The translations under genes were made by a program, and so were the position numbers. From Actinidia chinensis (lineage: Eukaryota; Streptophyta; Magnoliopsida; Ericales; Actinidiaceae): DNA of 15,000 nucleotides. Location: positions 62,501 to 77,500 of the forward strand of contig VIGQ01002135.1 of NCBI GenBank assembly GCA_009663005.1, in the 5' to 3' direction. The notes under the pieces were generated by a model. The model did no database searches. It saw only the letters and a program-made list of their open reading frames with translations, and had not been told where the DNA came from. Below, one piece after another: positions 8,561 through 15,000 of the stretch; within the stretch, counting starts at the first letter, position 1, and each line of letters opens with the position of its first letter.

Positions 8561-9480
8561 ATGTCCCTCAAACGGAGTTAAAAGCACTACTGATGATTCT
8601 TCCAGTCCGCGGATCTAAAACTTTGGAAGAGAGCATTAGTGGGGGAGATAGAGGTCGATGATTAAGAGAATTGGAACAATTGCATGAACTCTTAGATCAA
8701 TTGGAGAACTCAGCGCGGAGCAAGCCACAACCTGTCCCCGAGCCCATATGAGAAAGGTAGCTCAGTTATTAATTACTATGGGATGAGTAATGACGAGGAG
8801 GAGGATTCCTGGGTAGTCCGTAGGAGGAATGGACAAAATAGGAGAGATAGAAACCAAGGGGATGATAACTTTACGGTATAAAGAGGAAGTTTCCGTCTTT
8901 TCCCGAAAATCTGACCTGAAGTCCTACCTTGAATGGGAAAGAAATGGAACTCTTGTTGATTGTCACCAACTACTCCGAAGCACAAAAGGTAAATTAGCTG
9001 GCGATTGAAATTTACTGACTATTCTGTGATTTGGTGGGATCAGTTGTTATTGGCAGGCGGAATGGAGAACTCCAATTGCGACGTGGGAAGACATTAATTC
9101 CGTGATAGAAAGCGTTTTATTCCCAGCATTTTGGCTACATAGGCTTGTATCAAAAATTTCAAGGTCCACGGAAGGCAATCGAAGTGTGGAAGACTATTAA
9201 CAAGATAGGGAGATTGTCATGATTAGGGCAATGTGGAAAAAGACCGAGAAGCCTACGCATGATATTAAATGCTTTTAAATGTCCAAGGCATTGGACACAT
9301 ATAAGGTCAATGCCCGAATAGGCGGGTTTATGTGATGCGGATATGGAGAAATTGAGACCGATGACGAAATGATCTGAAATCCATGTCCTCCATTAGAGGA
9401 TTCCACTGAGGAGGAATATTTAGCTTCCTGATGCCGTTGACGTTAGTGGCAGAGGAGATCGTTTGAGCTTGCAAATGAAG
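8561..9480 (+). pseudogene. gag: Gag remnant of the plus element
   Basis: The ATG at 8561-8563 matches the minus copy's gag start, and both continue to a shared segment coding KSTTDDSSSP. The conserved Ty3/gypsy gag core follows in shifting frames: YLEWER at 8925-8942, NYSEAQKV near 8970, IWWDQL at 9029-9046, then RRNGE/TWED-like and QGxxKAIEVWKT-like stretches to about 9210. YLEWE...YSE..K...A...IWWDQ is a hallmark of plant Ty3/gypsy Gag (retrotrans_gag domain). No CCHC zinc knuckle is confidently visible in 9300-9480. In-frame stops and frame changes occur every 10-40 codons. Confidence 0.85.
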
Positions 9481-9545
9481 AAACGAAGATGAATTCAACA
9501 GCGAACAGCTTTTACACTAGTTCTATGTCAAGGACAAGGCATGTC

Positions 9546-9576
<31 letters not shown>

Positions 9577-9577
9577 C

Positions 9578-9612
<35 letters not shown>

Positions 9613-9646
9613 GGCCAATGATATTGTCATCCTAAGCCTTATAAAT

Positions 9647-9688
<42 letters not shown>

Positions 9689-9830
9689 TGTGGTTGGTGC
9701 GTTCCGAATCGGTAAATATGAAGATGAAGTTCTGTGTGATGTAGTACCGATGCAAAGCTAGCTGCGCCCTTGTTGTGAGGACTACCATGGCAGTTTCGAT
9801 ATTCGGGTGAAGCTGATTGGGTTCGAATAC
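9481..9830 (+). pseudogene. pol: Retropepsin-type aspartic protease remnant
   Basis: Codons 9549-9614 read VIIDGGSCTTVASTTMVDKL without a break. DGGS takes the place of the aspartic protease DTG/DSG catalytic triad, and SCTxVAS is typical of this group of plant Ty3/gypsy proteases. After LGWPM the frame breaks. A later segment (near 9700-9790) shows the KYEDEVLCDVVPM- and PWQF-like end of the domain in alternating frames. The protease would cut the Gag-Pol polyprotein during particle maturation. The minus copy carries a more degraded equivalent. Confidence 0.85.
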
Positions 9831-10140
9831 ATGTTCTTTGTTAACTTAATCAACGACGCCATAACCCTTGTACCTTTAATCACCGAAACAAGTTCATGCA
9901 GACAAGTGAGATTTACAAAAGAGAGTGAACAAAAAAAGATTAAAAAAGAGGAGAGGCCGAGAAAAAAAGAGAGAAAAGGCAATTTAGATCCGCGTGAGTA
10001 AAAACCGAGAGAAAACAAAGGAATTTTTATGCAAAAGAAAGAAATCAGCGATCAATGTTTTTAAATCATCCTGATGATTGTACCTTGTACAAGGAGCATT
10101 TATTAACACAAACGTACTTGACTCTGTTATACCTAGTTCT
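9831..10140 (+). pseudogene. pol: Protease-RT linker region
   Basis: This stretch reads AITLVPLITETSS followed by a lysine- and glutamate-rich run, equivalent to the HDGFTNKY-TITLVPMTPKQV linker seen clearly in the 702-1103 relic. The charged stretch around 9915-9980 matches the purine-rich 4341-4460 region of the minus copy. 10066-10140 (GTACAAGGAGCATT...CTTGACTCTGTTATACC) matches 4226-4280 of the minus copy and leads into RT. No independent gene is present. Confidence 0.7.
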
Positions 10141-11090
10141 GTTGTATCCTGTTGCAGGAATTTGAGCGACGTTTTTTTCCCGATGAGATGCCGCATGGTT
10201 ACCTCCCATTCGAGGATCGAGCATCATCTTGATTTGTCCCCGGGCTTCCATTCCAACCAGACCAGCTTAATATGCGCAACCCCGAACGATGACAAAGGAG
10301 CTTCAAGGCAGGTTTAGTGATTGTTAGAAAAAGGGGTATGTTTAGGTGAAAGCATGAGTCCATGTCATTTTTCCAGTTTTGTAGTTCCAAGAGGAGGGAC
10401 TGGATAAGTGCCGTTGATTGCAGAGCAATAGCAATATAACGGTAAAGTAGCGTCATCCTATTCCTCGTTTAGATGTATGTTAGAATGAATTGCATGTGTT
10501 TCTTGTGTATTTTCTAAAATTGACTTAAAAGTGGATATCATCAAATCCGAATGAAAGAAGGCGATGAGTGAAAAACTGACATTCAAAACTAAATATGGAT
10601 TGTAACGAAGCGGTTAGTAATGCCATTGGTCTAACTAATGCTCCCGAGTACTTTCAATGCGTTTATGATCTATTTTGCGTTCATTTTATATCGGAAAATG
10701 TGTGTTGTCATATTTTGATGATTCCTCATATATAGCAAAAACTTAGAGAATATCATTACAACATTTATAATCTGTTTTAGAGTGCTTAGACAAGAAGAAG
10801 TTATTTGCTAATCTGAAGAAGTGTAACCTTGTGTCAGATAAACTTGATGTTTCTCTAGGCTTTGTTGTGAGTGCACCGGGCCTACATGTTGATGCGTGAG
10901 AAGATTACTTGCCATCCAAGAATTATCTGAGTCCCCCCCCCCCCCCCCACAACCGGAGGTAATGGGAGGAGTTTCATGGACTTGCTAGTTTCTTCTACTA
11001 CGACGGTTTTGTGAAAGATTTCATTCATCACATTTAAGTCGCACCACTATACGGAAGTAATCAAGAAAAATTGGGTTTTAAAGTGGGGAG
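10141..11090 (+). pseudogene. pol: Reverse transcriptase remnant
   Basis: Frames from 10152 read LQEFERRFFPDEMPHG, the usual Ty3/gypsy RT opening. VDCRA follows at 10413-10427, RHPIPRLD near 10450, FSKIDLK at 10513-10530 with the first catalytic Asp at 10522-10524, then SGYHQIRMKEGDE after a one-base shift. The catalytic YFDD motif is at 10711-10722, in the right place. Further on are LDKKKLFANLKKC- and DKLxFLGFVV-like segments (about 10785-10875), and FHGLASFY and FVKDF near 10975-11030. A 16-C run at 10933-10948 replaces part of the thumb/connection coding sequence. RT copies the element RNA into DNA. Frameshifts occur every 10-40 codons. Confidence 0.92.
10933..10948 (+). repeat. Run of 16 cytosines inside RT coding sequence
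   Basis: Sixteen consecutive C bases sit in an AT-rich neighbourhood, between a KVRAIQE-like segment and FHGLASFY. Family members normally encode a short WPxPxxxxxVRSF segment here. The G-rich minus strand could form a quadruplex. It could equally be an assembly or base-calling fault. The minus copy lacks this region, so it gives no check. Confidence 0.95.
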
Positions 11091-11560
11091 ACGAACAAGA
11101 AAGGCAATTTCAATTGGTCAAAGCCAAAGCTGACCACCTCCTTTATTATCTGTGCCCAATTTTGCTAAAATGTTTGAAATTGAATGTGTGCTTCATGTAT
11201 GGGTATAGGCGGCAGTTTTAAAATGCCAGATGGACGACCAATAGCTTACTTTACTCTTCAGTGAAAACTAAGTGGGGCAGCCTTAAACTACCCGACTTAT
11301 GATAGGATTTGTATGCATTGTTTAGGGCGTTGGGACATGGCGTCCCTACCTGGCATAGAGAATTCGTGATCCATACAGATCATGAGTCCTTGAAAATTTA
11401 AAGGCCAGCATAAACTTTAACAAAAGAAAAGACATGCCCGATGATGGAGTTCACTAGAGACAATGTCCGTAACGTTTATCCGATACAATCAAGGTAAGGG
11501 AAAACGTCGTTGTCCCAAGATGCACTTTCTCGCCCGGTACGTGTTGCTTTTCACTCTTAT
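11091..11560 (+). pseudogene. pol: RNase H domain remnant
   Basis: An intact 14-codon stretch at 11354-11395 reads HREFVIHTDHESLK, the strongly conserved RNase H segment of Ty3/gypsy Pol. Before it are FEIEC (about 11170-11185), where the catalytic CDAS reads CVLH owing to an indel, GRPIAYF (about 11237), LNYPTYD (about 11285), and RALGHGVPTWH (about 11320-11355). After it come the VRYKQGK- and ALSR-like pieces around 11480-11535. RNase H degrades the RNA strand of the RNA-DNA hybrid during reverse transcription. Frame changes and the altered first catalytic residue mark it as non-functional as written. Confidence 0.88.
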
Positions 11561-12843
11561 GCTAAATTACTGTTTTGAGCAAATTAAGGAATTATAATCA
11601 ACAGACCATGATTTTTGTGAAATATAAATTGCGCGAGAAGTGCTGCAAATGGAAGGTATATTTTAGGCATGATGGATTTCTTGTTTTCATGGACAAATTA
11701 ATGCGTGCCAAATTTGCTCTGGTGAGAGATTGCTGGTTTAGCAGAATCCCATGATGGAGGCTTGATTGGGACATTTTGGAATTGCTAGACTTTAGCTATT
11801 TGCAGGAACATTTTTATATTGGCCACATATGAAACGAGACATTGAGAGGATTGGGATGATGTTCACCTGTACGCCAGCCATTCTCCAAGTGCAACCAACG
11901 GTTTGTATACAATACTCCTCTTCCTATTCCAAGTGAACCATATGTATTGATATTTCAATGGATTTTGTGTTGGGTTTACTAGTTCTACACATGAGAAGAT
12001 TCATTTTTTGTTTTTGTGTACAAGATTTTCAAAAATGGCACATTTTTATCCATGTCAAAAACTGATGATGCTTCACATATTGCAGAAGCTGTTCTTTAAA
12101 GAAATTGTGCGTTTACATGGTCACCTAGAACATGTTTCTGATAGAGATGCTAAATTTTTTGAGTATTTCCTGGAAGACTTTTGGGGCAGAATTAGGAACC
12201 AAGTTTGTTTGTTTTCACTACTTGTCATCCTCAAACCGATGGTCAAACCAGGTAGTTAAATAGGACTCTATCTACTTTGTTGCGGGCAATTAATAAAAAA
12301 AAATATTAAAACATGGGAGATTGTTTGCAACATGTTGAATTTGCTTACATCTGTCTGTTCCTCTGGCGACTACATTTTCAACCATTGAGATTTTTATGGT
12401 TTTAAATCCTTTAAAACTCCTTATGGATTTATCTCCGTTACCTTTGACTGAGCATGTGAATTTGGATGGAAAAAAGAAAGGCTGAACTTTGTAAAAAACA
12501 GATCCATGGAGAAAGCAAAACTCCACATTGTAAAGAAGACTGAGCAATATAACGAAACAAGCCCAATCAAGGGCGGCAACAGGTATTTTTTTTGATCCTG
12601 GAGATTTGTTTTGGTTGACACATCGTAAGGAGCGATTCCCCCTCAACAGAAATCCAAGTTACCTACCTCCCACTACCTAGAGGGGATGGACGCGGTCCAA
12701 GTCTTTGAACGAATCAACGACAATGCATACAAACTGGGCTTCCCTGTTAATATATGTAAGTCTACCTTCAATGTTTCTGATTTGAGAGTCTTTTGTTGTT
12801 TAGGTGAATTTTTGGAACTTGATTTGAGGTACAAATCCTTTTC
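11561..12843 (+). pseudogene. pol: Integrase remnant with GPY/F module
   Basis: Pieces in order are: a GHFG/EHFY/HMKRD-like zinc-binding region (about 11755-11840), PLPIPSEP (about 11915), ISMDFVLG at 11952-11975 with catalytic Asp at 11961-11963, RFSKMAHF and LFFKEIVRLHG (about 12025-12120), and VSDRDAKFFEYF from 12134 with the second Asp at 12140-12142. DGQT lies at 12238-12249. The next codon should be the catalytic Glu, but a small indel gives R followed by a stop. The C-terminal part includes a PFEIVYGFNP-like piece near 12380-12420, KKKAEL near 12470, HRKERFP near 12624 and ERINDNAYKL at 12707-12736, then STFNVSDL, the GPY/F module. Integrase inserts the DNA copy into chromosomes. Confidence 0.9.
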
Positions 12844-12856
12844 AAGAAGAGGAGAA
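12844..12856 (+). other. Polypurine tract of the plus element
   Basis: AAGAAGAGGAGAA directly precedes the 3' LTR start TGATGAGG at 12857. It primes plus-strand DNA synthesis in this element class. Codons across it read EEEN, so it overlaps the end of the pol frame. Confidence 0.88.
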
Positions 12857-13037
12857 TGATGAGGACATGGCTAACACAAGATCCAGAATGCGGATCCAAT
12901 TCAGTTCCCATTGGCCCAATACAAGAGCACGTGCCAAAATTTCAAAATGCATTAAGTGGGCTGATTCCAGGGCTTGGGCTCAAACAAGCGCAAGTGGAGG
13001 CCCATTGATGGTGATGAACCAAAATATCCACCCATAA
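12846..13037 (+). pseudogene. pol: Pol C-terminal tail crossing the PPT into the 3' LTR
   Basis: A frame opening with EEENDEDMANTRSRMRIQF stays open for 64 codons with TRARAK and KWADSRAWAQTS inside it. It ends at a TAA at 13035-13037, within the LTR. This is longer than nearly any other continuous in-frame coding stretch of the element. The same tail appears in the minus copy (3048-3257). Overlap of the polyprotein end with the LTR and a basic TRARAK-type tail resemble the CR motif layout known from CRM chromoviruses. Assignment to that lineage is inference. The tail has no start of its own. Confidence 0.7.
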
Positions 13038-13347
13038 TAAGCAGGATTCAAGTCCCAAGAAAGTCATAAACAACTGGGGAGGCTGACTTCCTTAAAATTG
13101 AGGATTCTTGTTTTGCAACAACTTTGGGCTGAAATTATTGAGTTAATGTCATGCTTGTCTTTCTTAAATTGAAGTTGTCTTATGCAAATTTTTTAGGCTG
13201 CAATTACGGGATAAAGTAGGTTTTGACTTTCCTTAATTGAGGCCAAAGTTTTTTTTAGTTTACGAATTTACTAGGCTGATCTTGTGGCCTTAGTATTAGC
13301 AAAATACTTGATACGGGGTTCGTTACAACGACACGGGGTTCGTATCA
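12857..13347 (+). repeat. 3' LTR of the plus element, internally deleted
   Basis: It runs from TGATGAGGACATGGCTAAC to ACGGGGTTCGTATCA, 491 bp against about 727-754 bp in other copies. The missing part lies between CTTAGTATTAG and CAAAATACTTGA (about 13300-13305). It corresponds to roughly 7765-8010 of the 5' LTR, so about 270 bp including likely promoter sequence is gone. The ends are intact and the tandem repeat follows at once. Confidence 0.92.
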
Positions 13348-14330
13348 ACTTATACCAAGATTTGATTCAAAATGGACCAGGCATATGAACTTGGTCACGC
13401 ATATGCGTGGTCCATTTTGAATCAAATCTTGGTATAACTGATCAAGTTTACAAGATGGATTGTGTGAATCAAGTTGAACCCAACTTTGTTCGTGTTTGAT
13501 CATATTTGCTCGCGTGAATTGTTTCGAACAGAACTCGGTATGCGAACTTAACATGCGTATACGTGAATCGTTTGATCTGTTTGTTCGTGTTTGAATTGTT
13601 AAATCCAATACTAACATGCGTGACAGAGTCAGTTGGAATGGGTCAATTTAAATCTAAACTTGACATGCCTGACCATCTTCATTTGTTTGGGTCATTATGA
13701 ACCACAACTTGGTATGCATGACAAAGTTGGCCTGCGGGGGTCATTTTAAGTCGAGACTTTGTGTGGATGGCCTAAATGGCTAGCGTAGATCTAACCAATT
13801 TGGCCTTGTCGGATCGTTTTAAATCCCTACTTTGAATGAATGACAAATTTGACTTTAAACCAAAATGTACATCCGTGACCAACTTTTTTTGCGTGGGTCA
13901 TTTTGAGGCCAAAATTCTTGTGCGGACCAACTTTGTTTGGTGGGTTGTTTTTAACACCAACTGAATAATGTATGAACCAAATGGGTTAGCAAGTTGGCAT
14001 GTGTGTGACCGCATTTGCTTGCGTAGATCATTTCAAACAGAATTTCGTATGCATGACTAATGTGACTTTCATTGATCATTATGAATTGTAATTTGTTATG
14101 TGCAACAAAATTAGGCTTGTGTGAATCCTTTTGAACCCATCTTTGTTCATGTTTTACCAAGTTAGCTTGCGCGCTCCATTTTAAATCCACACTTTGTATC
14201 AGAGATAACAACCGCTTGGGTGGGACAATAACAATCCAAGCATGACATGGGGCCAAAGTTCGCTTGCACGGTAATTTTGAATCCAATGATGGTGCATGTG
14301 ACCAAGTTTGATCGGGTGCACTAATTTGAT
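13348..14330. repeat. Tandem repeat array, ~50-bp unit (right block)
   Basis: This is the clearest part of the array. GGTCATTT/GGTCAATT-type motifs start near 13639, 13689 and 13739, and again near 14026 and 14074, about 48-50 bp apart. Units again alternate TGACCAAGTTAGCTTGCGTG-like and CATTTTGAATCCAACT-like motifs. Most monomers run in plus orientation, but the first one next to the LTR is inverted. No supported gene is present. Confidence 0.82.
13350..13437. repeat. 88-bp palindrome at the LTR-repeat junction
   Basis: Arms at 13350-13379 and 13408-13437 are perfect 30-bp reverse complements (left arm begins TTATACCAAGATTTGATTC). Past a G/G mismatch (13380 and 13407) the pairing continues for seven bases, GCATATG at 13381-13387 with CATATGC at 13400-13406. 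The loop is 12 bases. It begins two bases after the LTR end. Confidence 0.95.
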
Positions 14331-14567
14331 AAGTCGCTGCGCCAAACACAGGTGGTTCTTTCTTGTCGTAAGTGAATGCAATTAAAAGTCCCGGAAATAA
14401 CGAATAATGAAGGAATTCATATATTGACGTGCTCATTTCAAATTTTGCTTTTTTTTATTCCCATCATCCGATAACCGTAGGATGATCCACAAGAAAGGTT
14501 GCAGGATTCTAATCTATGGGTTGGGTGGCTGGGTTAGCACCCCATCTCTTCTATGTAACCGAAACAG

Positions 14568-14590
14568 ATGCGCTGCGCTACCCAGCGCAT
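14568..14590. repeat. GC-rich hairpin in the insert
   Basis: ATGCGCTG (14568-14575) pairs with CAGCGCAT (14583-14590) around a 7-base loop. It overlaps the possible A box and so could be tRNA-like stem structure. A terminator is unlikely, as there is no T-run after it. Confidence 0.6.
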
Positions 14591-14634
14591 AACCTTGTCT
14601 CCCCTACCCCTTTGCTGGTTGTGCCATTACCAAT

Positions 14635-14649
14635 CGTGGGTAACCCACG
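14635..14649. repeat. 15-bp near-palindrome CGTGGGTAACCCACG
   Basis: The two 7-base arms are exact reverse complements around one central base (14642). It lies in the GC-rich part of the insert. Its function is unknown, and it could be chance. Confidence 0.6.
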
Positions 14650-14735
14650 GTCCGGCCACCCCTGACCTAATAAGAACGATTATCCTTTTGACCAAACAAG
14701 GACCAGCTTACTTACTTCTCGAGCAATAGTGTATG

Positions 14736-15000
14736 TGTGACGAAGGTTGTGGTTCATGTTGAAGACAAACATGGTACGGGGCCCAAATGGCTTGCACTGA
14801 TCATTGCTTGGTGCATCAGTTTTAATGTTTGAAAAAGTTGCCTTCGGTTAATCGTTTTGAACTCGAACTTGGAAAGCATGACAGAGTTTGTGTGGATGTA
14901 TTTGTGCCCAAATTTTTTTGCCTGGGACCATGTTGTCTTGGGTGGAACTTTCAAACACAACTTGGTAAGACCAAGGTTCCTTTGATTGATCATTAGGAAT
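14736..15000. repeat. Tandem repeat array resumes to window end
   Basis: Diverged ~50-bp units return: TGTATGTGTGACGAAGG, TGCACTGATCATTG, AATCGTTTTGAACTCGAACT, GCATGACAGAGTTTG and TTTCAAACACAACTTGGTAAG. They match the motif order of the blocks at 1-701 and 13348-14330. No gene is visible, and the array appears to continue beyond the window. Confidence 0.75.

Larger units (their letters stand above)
2384..13347 (+). mobile_element. Plus-strand Ty3/gypsy-type LTR retrotransposon, split by a nested same-family copy
   Basis: Parts in order are: 5' LTR first piece (2384-2563), nested minus-strand element (2564-7510), 5' LTR remainder (7511-8053), PBS (8057-8068), decayed gag, protease, RT, RNase H and integrase, polypurine tract (12844-12856), and 3' LTR (12857-13347). 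The order protease, RT, RNase H, integrase is the Ty3/gypsy order. Without the insert it is about 6.0 kb, including a 3' LTR shortened by about 270 bp. No clean 5-bp target duplication flanks it: 2379-2383 is TGACC and 13348-13352 is ACTTA. Every coding domain is frameshifted, so the copy looks non-autonomous unless the frameshifts are sequence errors. Confidence 0.9.
14331..14735 (-). mobile_element. GC-richer insert in the repeat array, possibly SINE-like
   Basis: The ~50-bp periodicity is lost here and base composition changes, with GC-rich patches around 14515-14665. Read on the minus strand it has a possible Pol III A box (TAGCGCAGCGC, 14580-14570), a weak B box (GATTAGAATCC, 14514-14504) and an A-rich end (14456-14449), the order expected of a tRNA-derived SINE of about 145 bp. 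The sequence beyond 14595 would not be part of such a SINE. Target duplications were not found. The edges are approximate, and identity is a guess. Confidence 0.35.

Noticed and set aside
12290..12646. 118-codon open frame on the minus strand
   Set aside because: It is antisense to the integrase C-terminal region of the plus element, which carries the real motifs (ERINDNAYKL, HRKERFP).
12857..13347. A solo LTR
   Set aside because: It is preceded directly by a polypurine tract and integrase remnant, and its 5' partner exists in split form.
13951..14436. 161-codon open frame on the minus strand, the longest in the window
   Set aside because: It runs across satellite monomers and into the GC-rich insert. 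It shows no domain, and its composition simply reflects the repeat read in one frame. Long open frames can arise by chance in a stop-poor tandem repeat.
14504..14595. Functional tRNA gene on the minus strand
   Set aside because: The A- and B-box-like segments are too far apart and imperfect, and no convincing acceptor stem or anticodon arm could be drawn.

Overview
This window looks like repeat-rich plant nuclear DNA, probably angiosperm and heterochromatic or pericentromeric. I found no host protein-coding gene, bacterial-style operon or CRISPR array. Almost everything is one of two things: a degenerate tandem repeat with a unit of about 50 bp, or copies of one Ty3/gypsy-type LTR retrotransposon family. 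The plant assignment rests on the Ty3/gypsy Gag-Pol signatures and on the primer-binding site TGGTATCAGAGC, which is complementary to the 3' end of plant initiator-Met tRNA. The species cannot be named from the sequence.

Layout. (1) 1-701 is a degenerate tandem repeat. (2) 702-1103 is a minus-strand relic of a related LTR element, with an LTR end joined directly to a protease-RT linker. (3) 1104-2383 is more tandem repeat, including a stretch in opposite orientation (about 1500-2050). (4) 2384-13347 is a plus-strand LTR element whose 5' LTR is split in two (2384-2563 and 7511-8053). It continues with a PBS (8057-8068), decayed gag, protease, RT, RNase H and integrase, a polypurine tract, and a 3' LTR (12857-13347) with an internal deletion of about 270 bp. 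(5) Inside that split LTR, at 2564-7510, lies a second copy of the same family on the minus strand. It has both LTRs (2564-3290 and 6757-7510), a PBS, gag and protease remnants, and a pol gene missing about 1.78 kb. (6) From 13348 the tandem repeat resumes, starting with a nearly perfect 88-bp palindrome. A GC-richer, possibly SINE-like insert sits at about 14331-14735.

The main result is the architecture: an element inserted head-to-head into the 5' LTR of a copy of its own family, making an inverted repeat of roughly 9-10 kb. The two LTR pieces fit together at the insertion point and equal one full LTR. The polyprotein reads on into the LTR with a TRARAK-containing tail, a layout like that of CRM-type chromoviruses; that lineage call is an inference.

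All coding regions are broken every few dozen codons, mostly by small insertions and deletions. Copies of the same LTR also differ largely by 1-2 base indels. This could be old decay or uncorrected long-read error, and the sequence alone cannot separate the two.
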